Below are positions 25,359 through 33,901 of a stretch of DNA of 64,000 bases, in pieces. Source of the stretch: an uncultured Anaeromusa sp. (GTDB taxonomy: Bacteria > Bacillota > Negativicutes > Anaeromusales > Anaeromusaceae); NCBI RefSeq assembly GCF_963668665.1, contig NZ_OY764902.1, forward strand, positions 1,243,501 to 1,307,500, given 5' to 3'. The notes beneath the pieces are model-generated. The model worked only from the letters and a program-made list of their open reading frames with translations. It did not search any database and was not told the origin of the DNA. The translations under genes were made by a program, and so were the position numbers. The stretch's first letter is position 1; every line of letters begins with the position of its first letter.

Positions 25359-26618
25359 TTAGCGTACAGAAAACACCAACAAGACCGCGATCACGCCCAG
25401 CACCATGCCCGGCGCCGTCCGCTTGGCAATCTCAAAGGGATTGACCTTGGCAATGGTCGCACAGACAATCAAGCCGCCCGCTACTGGCGACATGGTGCGT
25501 CCCAAGGCGCCGGAAATGGTAGCCAGAGAACCCATGTCACTAATAGCCCAGCCAAATTGCGCCGCATGGGGAGTCACTGCACCGTTGAAGGCCAGCGCCG
25601 CTGCATCGCCGGAACCGCTTAGAATCGCTAAGAAGTACGGTCCAAAAGTCGCCGCATAAATAGCAATATCCTGGGAGGCTTTCATTTTCTCAATCATCGC
25701 ACCGGTCAGACCAATAATCTGCATCCCCTGGGTGAACACAGCAGCCGCGATAATAATCCCCATAATATCTCCGTAAGAATCGCCCATACCTTTAAAAAAG
25801 CCTTTGGAAATTTCCTGGGGACTCTGGAAAGTAGCCAAAAATCCAAGCATAGCCCCGATAATCATAGCCTGCGGCACAGTTACTGTCGGAATCACGCCAA
25901 GCTGCTTGCTGCCCAATACCAGCAGCAGCAGCGGCAGCGCCGGAATAATGGCTTTTAAGGGATTGACCTTGAAATCCTGCCCATCCCCCTGGAAAGCAGC
26001 GGCGCGCTCCGCGTCCGGTCCTTCCTTGCGCCAATACGCCACCATGGCCAACATCGGCGCGGCAATAGCCAGCACCACCAGCACCGCCGGCGCGTGGTTG
26101 GCAATGACCGTCATGACGTCCACCTGGGCCAGCTTCGCCACAAAGGGATTGTGGCTGAGACCCGGGCTCATGGTACTGCCGAAAGTCCCCGACATAACAC
26201 AAGCCGCAGCCATAGCCGGATGCACGCCGGAGCGAATCAGCGTGGGAATGAGCACCGCCCCTACCGCAGCGGCGCAGCCAGCCGTACTAGGCAGGGCGAT
26301 GTTCAGCACCCAGGTCACCACCACGGCGCCAGGCACCAAGATCGGCTTCACCCGTTTGAGCCCCCCCGCCAGCAAATGCACCAAATTCTTATCACAATTG
26401 GTTACGCTCATGACATAGGAAAAACCCATAACCGTACAAATCGTCGTCACCAGACCCTCATTCACCATGGCCTTGGCAAACGCGTCCATCGCCGCCAAGG
26501 GCTTCCCTGCCGCCGCCGCCATGGCTAAACCGCCTAAAAAGAGCACCAATCTTGTTTCATAGCGTTTCACAATAGCAACGAAAGTAAGCAAGACAATAAT
26601 AGCTCCCACCCAAATCAT
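25359..26618 (-). CDS. DcuC/GntP-like anaerobic dicarboxylate transporter
   Basis: This 419-residue protein has about 12 membrane segments in two halves and resembles the DcuC family of anaerobic C4-dicarboxylate carriers. Visible conserved parts are MGFSYVMSVTNCDKNLVHLL, PSTAGCAAAVGAVLIPTLIR, SGTFGSTMSPGLSHNP and the mirrored LGRTMSPVAGGLIVCATIA. It probably exchanges or exports dicarboxylates such as succinate or fumarate; other carboxylates are possible. It stands alone, with a terminator after it and more than 600 bases of repeat-bearing DNA before it. Confidence 0.85.
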   Translation of the reverse strand: MIWVGAIIVLLTFVAIVKRYETRLVLFLGGLAMAAAAGKPLAAMDAFAKAMVNEGLVTTICTVMGFSYVMSVTNCDKNLVHLLAGGLKRVKPILVPGAVVVTWVLNIALPSTAGCAAAVGAVLIPTLIRSGVHPAMAAACVMSGTFGSTMSPGLSHNPFVAKLAQVDVMTVIANHAPAVLVVLAIAAPMLAMVAYWRKEGPDAERAAAFQGDGQDFKVNPLKAIIPALPLLLLVLGSKQLGVIPTVTVPQAMIIGAMLGFLATFQSPQEISKGFFKGMGDSYGDIMGIIIAAAVFTQGMQIIGLTGAMIEKMKASQDIAIYAATFGPYFLAILSGSGDAAALAFNGAVTPHAAQFGWAISDMGSLATISGALGRTMSPVAGGLIVCATIAKVNPFEIAKRTAPGMVLGVIAVLLVFSVR

Positions 26619-26825
26619 CTACCAATTCGCCTCCTTAAAAAATGTTTTTTCTATACGCACATTTGCAACCACAGTACGTTATTCGCCACATTAAGGATAT
26701 TTCCTTTTTTAATTTTTGCGCAATTTGAAATAAGTATACAAAGTGCTAGATAATTGCTGTTTTTATAACGCCACTAAACAGAAAAAGACCGCTACGAGAT
26801 CTTTTAGAAGAGAACGTCACACAGC

Positions 26826-26863
26826 GACGGCACGTGAAGTGCCTGACGGTACGTGATGTACCT
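26826..26863. repeat. Tandem 19-bp units, each a small hairpin
   Basis: Two adjacent 19-bp units differ at three positions. Each holds a 5-bp inverted repeat, GGCAC-GTGAA-GTGCC in the first and GGTAC-GTGAT-GTACC in the second; one base pair of the stem has changed on both sides. The second unit is the start of the large repeat at 26845-27170. Confidence 0.7.
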
Positions 26864-27170
26864 AATGCCGGCAATGCCAAGGATGGCCTAATTGCCGGTC
26901 TCCTCTGAAAGTCCATGGATGGCGTAGCATCCGGTCTCCAACAGGAAAGCAGAGAAAGGCCCGAGGAGTAAAGTGAGGGAACAATGAGGCTACGGTGGCC
27001 GTGATTGTACTTGAGACTTTTATTGGAGCAAGACGGTCCGTAGGACGCAAAAACAGGGTAAGGCGGATGACAGTTTCGCCTGTTTGAGCGCAGCGAGTTA
27101 AGAAACTGCCGCCTTACCCTGCTTTTGCGAGGCGCGCGCAAATCTTGTCTCAAATACAATCATGGCCGCC
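26845..27170. repeat. Large structured intergenic repeat, copy A
   Basis: About 326 bp that occur again at 63195-63500. It holds nested inverted repeats: an outer stem (27003-27017 with 27147-27161), an inner 12-bp stem (27055-27066 with 27109-27120) with a second short stem ACAGTTTC/GAAACTG inside, and a separate stem CCGGCAAT/ATTGCCGG near the left end. The inner stem differs from copy B at two neighbouring base pairs with both sides changed. Frames that span it are not genes. The 226 bases between the DcuC start and this element (26619-26844) hold only AT-rich leader sequence and the tandem hairpins. Confidence 0.85.
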
Positions 27171-27242
27171 GTTTGCACAGAAGCTCCCAGCCCTTGATAA
27201 TTCTAGGTTTTCCAGCCATAAAAACTTATAAATGCTGGCGTA

Positions 27243-27280
27243 AAGAAAAAGACCGTACTCCCAAAAAGGATACGGTCTTC
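27243..27280 (-). terminator. Terminator after the emrB-like gene
   Basis: Arms AAGACCGTA and TACGGTCTT with a short A-rich loop; on the minus strand the stem is followed by TTTTCTTTA. It lies 33 bases beyond the stop codon. Confidence 0.75.
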
Positions 27281-27312
27281 TCTGTAGGTTCCTTTGTTCC
27301 GCCAGTACCAGC

Positions 27313-28890
27313 CTAGGCTTCACTAGCCGCCGGTTTATCGGCTTCAACTTCTTTCTTTTTCAGGTTATTCGGCATGAAAAGAGCGCCTACGGCCATAAAA
27401 CAGAGCAAGGTCGCCAAAAACAGGAAAGCGTCTCGGTACGCCAGAATGCCTGCTTGGTGCAGCATTTCCTGGTACAGCTTACCCATCGCCATCGGCCCGG
27501 CTTCGTTTGGCGAAACGCCCAACTGCAGCAGCGCCTGTTTCGCCGACGCTAACGCTTGGTTATAGACCGGTTCTGCGGCGCTCAAATGCTGTACCAAATA
27601 CGCTTGTTCCCGCTGCTGACTGTGAATCATTTCGTTCGTCACCAAGGCAATGCCCACGCTGCCCCCCAAGTTGCGCATGAGAGAAATAATCGCCGAGGCA
27701 TTACTGCTCTGCGCTGGAGGAATGCGCGAAAATGCCAGCGTCGTCACCGGTATGAACAAAAAAGGCAAGCCAATGGTCTGCAGAATACGAACCATCACAA
27801 ACATTTCATAATCGCTTTGGGGCGTCAAAAGGCTGGTAGCCCACATACCGCCCGCCATCGTCGCCATGCCAAAAGCTACAAGATATCGCGCCTGTACGCG
27901 GTTCACCAGTTTGCCCACCAGGGGCATGAGGAAAAATACTACAAGCCCGCCGGGGGATAAGAGCAAACCCGCCAAGGTGGCGTCGTAGCCGTAATAGGTC
28001 TGCACCAGCATGGGCAAAAGCGCCGTCCCGGAATACAAGGCAAAGCCCACAAAAAACATCATCACGCAGGGCAAGCCAAAGCTGGGCATGGAGAGTAATC
28101 GAAGTTCCACCACCGGCTTCTCCTGCTTCAAAAGCCACATGACGGCCAAGACCAACGCCACTGCCGAAATAACGGCAAACAGCAGAATAAAAGAACTGTC
28201 AAACCAGTCTTCCTGCTGCCCTTTATCTAGAACAATCTGCAGCGCTCCCAGGCCTAAGGCAATCAATCCTAAGCCGATATAGTCGATCGAGGGCACAATC
28301 TGCTTGCGCGCCGTCGGCGGGTCTTCTACCAGCATACGCACTAAAAAAGCCGCTAAAATACCCACAGGAACATTCATGAAAAAAATCCAGCGCCAATTGA
28401 ACTGATCCGTAATATAGCCGCCCAGCACCGGACCGATGATTGGCGCCAGCACCGTAGTAACGCCGGTAATGGCAAAGGCCAGGCCCAGCTTCTCCGGCGG
28501 AAAGCTGTCCTTGATAATGGCTTGCTGCGCCGGCTGCAAGCCCCCTCCGGCCAACCCTTGCAACAACCGGCATACGATCAGCATGGACAGCGAAGTTGCA
28601 ATGCCGCACAAAAACGATGCCGCCGTAAAACCAAGAATGCAGACAATGAAAAAATTCTTCCGCCCCATCAACGCCGAGAGCCAGCCGGATAAGGGCAATA
28701 CAATGCCGTTCGCTACAAGATACGACGTTAAAATCCAGGTGCTCTCCTCGGAGCTCGCCCCCAAAGAACCGGCGATATACGCCAAAGCCACATTGGCAAT
28801 GGTCGTATCCAGCACTTCCATAAACGCCGCCAAACTGACCACTACGGAAACCAGAAAAGGCCGTTCGGGACGATGCATGGCCGCTTCCAT
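27313..28890 (-). CDS. EmrB/QacA-type (DHA2) multidrug efflux transporter
   Basis: This 525-residue protein is a 14-segment major facilitator exporter. It has motif D1 LDTTIANVALAYIA, the loop 2-3 motif GWLSALMGRKNFF and motif C-like GPVLGGYITDQFNWRW. In the EmrAB arrangement it forms, with the membrane-fusion protein encoded directly upstream, a tripartite pump that reaches an outer-membrane channel, which fits a diderm host. The ATG at 28890 follows the stop of the fusion-protein gene by one base. Substrates are unknown, probably hydrophobic or amphipathic compounds. Confidence 0.92.
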   Translation of the reverse strand: MEAAMHRPERPFLVSVVVSLAAFMEVLDTTIANVALAYIAGSLGASSEESTWILTSYLVANGIVLPLSGWLSALMGRKNFFIVCILGFTAASFLCGIATSLSMLIVCRLLQGLAGGGLQPAQQAIIKDSFPPEKLGLAFAITGVTTVLAPIIGPVLGGYITDQFNWRWIFFMNVPVGILAAFLVRMLVEDPPTARKQIVPSIDYIGLGLIALGLGALQIVLDKGQQEDWFDSSFILLFAVISAVALVLAVMWLLKQEKPVVELRLLSMPSFGLPCVMMFFVGFALYSGTALLPMLVQTYYGYDATLAGLLLSPGGLVVFFLMPLVGKLVNRVQARYLVAFGMATMAGGMWATSLLTPQSDYEMFVMVRILQTIGLPFLFIPVTTLAFSRIPPAQSSNASAIISLMRNLGGSVGIALVTNEMIHSQQREQAYLVQHLSAAEPVYNQALASAKQALLQLGVSPNEAGPMAMGKLYQEMLHQAGILAYRDAFLFLATLLCFMAVGALFMPNNLKKKEVEADKPAASEA

Positions 28891-28891
28891 C

Positions 28892-29941
28892 TTAAAGAAC
28901 CGTTCCTTCCGTAAATACCGTGGGCTCTACGGACATGCCGGGCCCCAGATGGATGGAGCTTTCCGGCTGCGCTTCCAAAACGATCTTGACCGGTACCCGC
29001 TGCACCACTTTTACAAAATTACCGGTGGCATTTTCCGCCGGAAACAAGGAAAAATGCGCGCCTGTTCCCGCCTGCAAGCTGTCCACGCGCCCTTTTAGCG
29101 TAACGCCGGGGTAAGCGTCAATGCGTATTTCCGCCGTCTGTCCCGGGTGCATGCGCTTAAGCTGGGTTTCCTTAAAATTGGCCACAACCCACAACTCCGT
29201 CCCAACTAAAGAGCCCAGTTGCTGCCCCGCCTGGACGTAGTTTCCCAGTTCCACGCTGCGTTTGGTAATCCGCCCGTCCACCGGAGCAATAATTTTCGTA
29301 TTTGCTAAATCCTGCTCCGCTTGCGCCAGCTCCACTTCGGCCTGACGCACCTGCGCCGCCAGCTGCTCTGTTGTACTTTGAGCCGTAGCGATAACGCTGG
29401 GCGCCGTTGACGCCGAACGAGCGTCGGCTTGGCTTTTTTCCAGCGCCGCCCGTAAGGAGGCTTCCGTAGCTACCGCTTGATCCCACTGTTGCTGCGAGCA
29501 GGCGCCTTCGCGGAAAAGGCTTTCCATTCGCTGCCGGTCAGCCGCCGCTTTCTCCCAGTTCGCCTGTGCCGATGCCACCTGCGCCCGAGCCCCTTCTAAG
29601 CCAGACGGAGCGGAAATGGACGTCGTGGCCAGGCTGCTTTGCGCCGCACCAGCAGCCGCTTTGGCTGCCGACAAGGCCGCCGCCGCCCGATCCCGCTTAA
29701 TCTGATAGTCCGCAGGATCGATTTCTACCAGCACATCGCCGGCTTTCACGACTTGATTATCTTTAATATGTACCGCTTTGACATAGCCCTGAACTTTGGG
29801 ACTCAATGTCACGATCGTACCTTCAATAGCCGCATTGTCCGTCGTAACCTTGCCGTCCTGCCAGATATACCAGCCGCCGGCTACAGACGCGGCCAGTAAA
29901 AAAAGCAAGGCAATCCGAAATAGTTTCTTTTTATCCTTCAT
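28892..29941 (-). CDS. HlyD/EmrA-type membrane-fusion protein
   Basis: This 349-residue protein has one N-terminal membrane anchor (LFRIALLFLLAASVAGGWYIW), a barrel-sandwich lipoyl-like domain (VQGYVKAVHIKDNQVVKAGD), a long alpha-helical hairpin of about 120 residues and a return lipoyl half (NTKIIAPVDGRITKRSVELG). It is the periplasmic adaptor of the EmrB-like pump. A GTG at 29950 that overlaps the stop of the TetR gene is an alternative start adding three residues; neither has a strong ribosome site. The gene is in the tetR-emrA-emrB operon. Confidence 0.92.
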   Translation of the reverse strand: MKDKKKLFRIALLFLLAASVAGGWYIWQDGKVTTDNAAIEGTIVTLSPKVQGYVKAVHIKDNQVVKAGDVLVEIDPADYQIKRDRAAAALSAAKAAAGAAQSSLATTSISAPSGLEGARAQVASAQANWEKAAADRQRMESLFREGACSQQQWDQAVATEASLRAALEKSQADARSASTAPSVIATAQSTTEQLAAQVRQAEVELAQAEQDLANTKIIAPVDGRITKRSVELGNYVQAGQQLGSLVGTELWVVANFKETQLKRMHPGQTAEIRIDAYPGVTLKGRVDSLQAGTGAHFSLFPAENATGNFVKVVQRVPVKIVLEAQPESSIHLGPGMSVEPTVFTEGTVL

Positions 29942-29946
29942 TGCGC

Positions 29947-30570
29947 TCACCCATTCTCGTTTCCTTTTGTCTTCGAATCTACAATGCCGTATAAATACAG
30001 CTGAAACGCCTGCATCGCATATTTAGCATCCGAATCTTCCCCCAAAGGCACCATTTTTTCTGCCAGCGGTTTCGTGATGAAATAAAAATTAAGAATGCCC
30101 GCCATGGATACTGCCGCATGTGCCACATCCAGACCTTGCCGAAACAGGCCCTGCTCCATGCCTTCGCGCAGCGTCTCCATGACAAATTGATATACTTCGC
30201 CTAAATGGCGCTCCACGATCGGTCCGCCATAGGCAGTGGGCTTCAGCAGCTCTCTCATGATAAAACGAGACAAATAGGGCCGCTGCCCGTGAATGTAGGT
30301 TACTCGATTCGCATACATCTCCAGCTTGGCAATCGGCGTCGACGGCGTCTGCGCCTGCATCGTTTCCATGCTCTCGCGAATAGGCCGGAACTGCTCCTCC
30401 AATACCGCCTGATATAAGCCTTCTTTGCCTCCAAAATGATAGGATACCGCCGACACATTGAGCTTAGCCTGCTGCGTCAGCTCTCGTACCGATACAGCGG
30501 CAAAGCCTTTACATGCAAACAAATCCGTCGCTATCGCCAGTAGCTTGGCGCGGCTGTCTTTATCTTCCAT
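29947..30570 (-). CDS. TetR/AcrR-type repressor of the efflux operon
   Basis: This 207-residue protein has a TetR DNA-binding domain at residues 5-50 (LLAIATDLFACKGFAAVSVRE, then LNVSAVSYHFGGKEGLY) and a ligand-binding helical domain with a DUF1956-like/CecR-type C-terminus (PYLSRFIMRELLKPT). The ATG at 30570 follows GGGGGGCG; the longer frame runs across the operator and is rejected. As first gene of the operon, with a palindromic operator just upstream, it most likely represses itself and the pump until an inducer binds. Confidence 0.93.
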   Translation of the reverse strand: MEDKDSRAKLLAIATDLFACKGFAAVSVRELTQQAKLNVSAVSYHFGGKEGLYQAVLEEQFRPIRESMETMQAQTPSTPIAKLEMYANRVTYIHGQRPYLSRFIMRELLKPTAYGGPIVERHLGEVYQFVMETLREGMEQGLFRQGLDVAHAAVSMAGILNFYFITKPLAEKMVPLGEDSDAKYAMQAFQLYLYGIVDSKTKGNENG

Positions 30571-30584
30571 AGTTATTCGCCCCC

Positions 30585-30614
30585 CTAATTCAAACAATCG
30601 TTTGTTTGAATTAG
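30585..30614. promoter_or_regulatory. TetR-type operator of the efflux operon
   Basis: A perfect inverted repeat with 13-bp arms, CTAATTCAAACAA and TTGTTTGAATTAG, separated by TCGT. It starts 15 bases upstream of the repressor start codon and is the only long dyad in that gap. Confidence 0.85.
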
Positions 30615-30646
30615 CATAGCACTCTACTTTAGATATGTCAAATATA

Positions 30647-30682
30647 TCCCCCTGGCCCTGCGGGCCATCCCCCTTTAGCAAG
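30647..30682 (+). repeat. Left part of an intergenic hairpin repeat split by an IS
   Basis: The sequence TCCCCCTGGCCCTGCGGGCC and the following CCCCCTTTAGCAAG match the left end of the intact copy at 61771-61899. It stops where the IS begins and resumes at 32101 after the target duplication. Confidence 0.85.
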
Positions 30683-32100
30683 CAATGTCAAAAACCTATA
30701 ATTCCAGAAAAATCCATTTCAATGATTTCTCCTTGTATTAAATGGGAATTTGACGCAAGCAAACCTAACTTTCCGAGGCGTAGAGGCTCTGTTTGGACGC
30801 ACCGGCAAACTATAGCGTTTGATTCGATTTAGAAGCTTGCGCATGACAAAAAGCTTCTTGAGTGGGTTTTTGCTCAATACAATGTCCAGAACCATATCTT
30901 TCAACTCGGAAAATGCGACATTAGTATTCGTCTTATACTCATAAGTAAGGTCTGCTTTTTCTTGCTTCAATTCCTCATTGGCATAGTTTTGAGCAACTGC
31001 TAGCAAATTGAAAACATAAATTGCAGCATAAAAATCTTGCTCTATTAGCTGAAGATTAGAGCTGCTAAAGCACTCAATTTCAAAGACAGATTTTAACGTA
31101 CGATACTGCGTTTCAATTTCCCAGCGTTTTTGGTAGAGCTCTTTAAAATCCTCTATTGTAACCTTCTCGTCAATGATATTGCTAAACAGTTTCTCGGTTG
31201 CACCTGATGGCAACGTAATGTTTAGGACTCGCACTTGGTGCTGATTTCCTTGATCATCCGTGATTTCAACCAACTGATCCGCTTGATTTGCGCGATTAAT
31301 CGGCGCTAAAAAAGCCTTGCTTACGCGAAAGATATACGGGCTGCTTCCTAATGTGCGGATGAGTTCCCTCGAAGGAAAACCACGATCAAACAGATAGAGG
31401 TTTTCTATTTCTAAGTGACGACTTTTCTCTTCAAGACGTTCAATTAACCGCGCAGCCTGCGTCCTTTCGCTAGTTACGTAAGGAGCAATTTCTCCTTCTA
31501 ATATGATATGGTTATATACATCATATAAATTGCAAATCTGAGCTTTTGCCACTTTGGCACCCGATGCGTTTAACGTGCCAAATATAGATTTAGCATAAGT
31601 TGGCACTTCGAAAACCGAACCATCCACAGCAACTACTCGATACCCTCGAAAGCCTTGAAAAGGACTTTTGTATATCGTGGATAACGCATCATTAATCAGC
31701 TCTACAAAGGCCGACGGCGCAACTTTTAACCGTGCTTTTTTTAGAGAAGCAGCACGTTGGGGCTCTGAACTTGGCAAAAACTTTTTAAAAAACTGATTTA
31801 ATTCAATTTGCATCGCCCCCTTGGGTAATTTCAAAGTAAATGCCATAAGCCGTTTGAAATCCAATGTGCAGGTAGAACGAGTAAAATACGTAGCTTTTGT
31901 TCGATGCGTACACATAAAACTTACGTCCGTAAGAGCATCTCTCAATTGGGTAAATAGTTGGTTTATCACGCTACATCACCATCATCGAAAGTAGTATACG
32001 ATCTATAAAACGTATCCTTTTCGATTATTAGGTGACGTTCTAGTTGTCAAGTCTTTTTATTGCTTTTTACAGTTTATTCCACGATAGGTTTTTGACATTG
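30683..32100 (-). mobile_element. Complete IS4-family insertion sequence
   Basis: The element is 1418 bp long with perfect 17-bp terminal inverted repeats, CAATGTCAAAAACCTAT at 30683-30699 and its complement at 32084-32100. It is flanked by a 10-bp target duplication CTTTAGCAAG (30673-30682 and 32101-32110). It encodes one transposase that looks intact. Length, ends, duplication size and the transposase motifs all fit the IS4 family. Perfect ends and duplication suggest a fairly recent insertion. Confidence 0.95.
30719..31969 (-). CDS. IS4-family DDE transposase
   Basis: This 416-residue transposase has the three catalytic acidic residues in the expected settings: AVDGSVFEV (first Asp), NLYLFDRGFPS (second Asp) and the Y-(2)-R-(3)-E-(6)-K signature in YQKRWEIETQYRTLK that defines the IS4 family. 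The frame is open from end to end, so the element may still be active. Its stop lies 36 bases inside the left end and its start about 130 bases inside the right end. Confidence 0.95.
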   Translation of the reverse strand: MINQLFTQLRDALTDVSFMCTHRTKATYFTRSTCTLDFKRLMAFTLKLPKGAMQIELNQFFKKFLPSSEPQRAASLKKARLKVAPSAFVELINDALSTIYKSPFQGFRGYRVVAVDGSVFEVPTYAKSIFGTLNASGAKVAKAQICNLYDVYNHIILEGEIAPYVTSERTQAARLIERLEEKSRHLEIENLYLFDRGFPSRELIRTLGSSPYIFRVSKAFLAPINRANQADQLVEITDDQGNQHQVRVLNITLPSGATEKLFSNIIDEKVTIEDFKELYQKRWEIETQYRTLKSVFEIECFSSSNLQLIEQDFYAAIYVFNLLAVAQNYANEELKQEKADLTYEYKTNTNVAFSELKDMVLDIVLSKNPLKKLFVMRKLLNRIKRYSLPVRPNRASTPRKVRFACVKFPFNTRRNH

Positions 32101-32110
32101 CTTTAGCAAG

Positions 32111-32203
32111 GGGGACATTTTGCCAGAGCCACCTCGACAGTACCAACCCAAAGCCCTGCCTCCCTTGCCAAAGGAAGGTGCCGCGTCAGCGGCGGATGGA
32201 TTC
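32111..32203 (+). repeat. Right part of the intergenic hairpin repeat split by the IS
   Basis: Begins GGGGGACATTTTGCC and ends with AAAGGAAGGTGCCGC and GGCGGATGGATT, as in the copy at 61771-61899. Joining it to 30647-30682 with one copy of the target duplication rebuilds an element like the intact one. Confidence 0.85.
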
Positions 32204-32215
32204 GCCGCACTTACC

Positions 32216-32256
32216 ACTCCTCGTGCGTGCCCTCCGATTCTCGTCGCGACTCTTGT
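32216..32256 (-). repeat. Purine-rich GGAGT repeat, copy at the amidohydrolase 3' end
   Basis: On the minus strand this reads ACAAGAGTCGCGACGAG and then AATCGGAGGGCACGCACGAG, beginning directly at the stop codon of the amidohydrolase gene (the stop itself lies in the shared GATTGAACAAGAG start of the family). Confidence 0.65.
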
Positions 32257-33879
32257 TCAATCCTTATTTTTATAGCGAACCTGGCCGCCGACCATGGTCA
32301 GCAGCACCTTGGTCTTCGGCAGCTCGTCCACGGGAACCTGAAAAACATCCTGTGACACCATAATTAAATCCGCCAGTTTTCCTGCTTTTAGCGAGCCTTT
32401 TTCCTGCTCACCGAACTCCGCATAGGCGCCGCCCAAGGTATAGGCGCGCAAAGCGTCTTCGAGCGTCAGCTTTTCTTCGGGCACCCAGCCTTCTGGATGC
32501 TTGCCATCCAGCGTCCGTCGCGTAACGGCTGTGTAGATCCCCAGAAAAGGGTCTAAGGGCACTACCGGCCAATCGGTCCCGAACGAAAGGGGCACGCCAG
32601 CCTCCAAGAGCGAGCGGAAGGCATAGGTCGTACGGCAGCGTTCCGCGCCGATGCGTTTTTCCGCCCAACAACCGTCATCCGCCACATGCCCCGGCTGCAC
32701 CGACGCCAAAACGCCCAAACGCGCCATGCGTCCGATGTCCTCGCGACGCAAGTGCTGGGCATGTTCAATGCGAAAACGTCGATCCCTCGGCCCGTTTTCC
32801 GCCTCAACTTCTTCAAAAATATCCAGTAAGAGCTGATTGGCCTTGTCGCCAATAGCGTGCAGCGACGCCGCCAAACCGGCGCGATCCGCCGCGGCAAGGC
32901 GTTCTTTCATAATGCCTTCCGGCAGCATCTGCTCCGTCAACAAACCGCAGGTTTCCGGTGCATCGTCATAAGGCTCGCACATATACGCCGTACCGGACCC
33001 CAGCGAGCCATCCACAAATCCTTTGAGACCGCCCAGGCGCAGCCAGGCATCGTCTGCGAAACCGTCTTGGCGCAGCTGCAGCTGTTTTTCCCACTCATGA
33101 ATCTGGGTACGCGCATAAATGCGCACCGCTAAGGCCTGCTTTTTCTGAAAGCGCAGCAGGCACTCCCAGTCCAGCCAATCTCTCCAGGCCGTCACGTCCT
33201 GCACCGAAGTGACACCGGAACGAAGGGCGCAGTCCATAGCCGCCTGCAGCGCCTGATCGTATTCTTCCGGCGACGGAGCGGGCAGCTTCTCCTGCAGCAG
33301 TTTTACCGCATTATCCTTAAGAATACCCGTTGGCTCGCCTGTGTCCTCGTCCCGTAGAATTTGCCCGCCCACCGGGTCCGGCGAATTTTTATCAATGCCC
33401 GCCAGCCGCAACGCCGCGCTGTTGGCAAAAGCGATGTGCAAATCGCTGCGATGTAAAAAAACCGGTCTTTCCCGTGTAAAGGAATCCACCCAGGAGCGAT
33501 GCGGCAGATCTGTTTGCGTCCACTGATCATTGCTCCAGCCGCCGCCTCCTAAGACAGCGTCGGACGGCAATTCTGCCGCCCGCTGCCGCACAGCTGCGAT
33601 GAATTCTTCTTTGCACGTTACCGTCCGCAAGTCCAGCGACAAAAGCTGGAAGCCGCCAATCAAAAAATGGGTGTGGTTGTCGATAAAGCCCGGCAGCACC
33701 AGCTTGCCACCAGCATCTACGCAGGACGTTTTCAAGCCGGCCAGCTTCTTTATTTCTTCGTCTGCGCCCACCGCGACGATGCGCTCGCCGCGCACCGCCA
33801 AGGCCTGGGCCCAAGGCTGCTCCGCCTCGCCCGTCCATATGCGGGCGTTATAGAGCAGCCAGTCTGCTGCGTTTGTCAT
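32257..33879 (-). CDS. YtcJ-like metal-dependent amidohydrolase
   Basis: This 540-residue protein is an Amidohydro_3 family member of the YtcJ type. It has the beta-strand 1 motif PGFIDNHTHFLIGG, the long insertion with GGGWSNDQWTQ, ASLHAIGDKANQ, RIEHAQHLRREDI and the final metal ligand in LSFGTDWPVVP. Members hydrolyse amides or formamides of aromatic or N-acyl compounds, but most are uncharacterised. The start follows GAAGGAAC. No helper genes are next to it: a coiled-coil/helicase pair lies upstream and an IS downstream. Confidence 0.9.
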   Translation of the reverse strand: MTNAADWLLYNARIWTGEAEQPWAQALAVRGERIVAVGADEEIKKLAGLKTSCVDAGGKLVLPGFIDNHTHFLIGGFQLLSLDLRTVTCKEEFIAAVRQRAAELPSDAVLGGGGWSNDQWTQTDLPHRSWVDSFTRERPVFLHRSDLHIAFANSAALRLAGIDKNSPDPVGGQILRDEDTGEPTGILKDNAVKLLQEKLPAPSPEEYDQALQAAMDCALRSGVTSVQDVTAWRDWLDWECLLRFQKKQALAVRIYARTQIHEWEKQLQLRQDGFADDAWLRLGGLKGFVDGSLGSGTAYMCEPYDDAPETCGLLTEQMLPEGIMKERLAAADRAGLAASLHAIGDKANQLLLDIFEEVEAENGPRDRRFRIEHAQHLRREDIGRMARLGVLASVQPGHVADDGCWAEKRIGAERCRTTYAFRSLLEAGVPLSFGTDWPVVPLDPFLGIYTAVTRRTLDGKHPEGWVPEEKLTLEDALRAYTLGGAYAEFGEQEKGSLKAGKLADLIMVSQDVFQVPVDELPKTKVLLTMVGGQVRYKNKD

Positions 33880-33901
33880 GAATCGAGTTCCTTCTTTCTT
33901 C

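Noticed and set aside
26746..27159. Open frame on the minus strand of about 137 codons
   Set aside because: It lies across copy A of the large structured repeat; a similar frame at 63212-63490 follows from the shared DNA, and the two diverge where stems, not codons, are conserved.
32257..33879. Amidohydrolase truncated by the neighbouring IS
   Set aside because: The IS ends 157 bases away and the gene has a complete set of motifs and its own stop codon.
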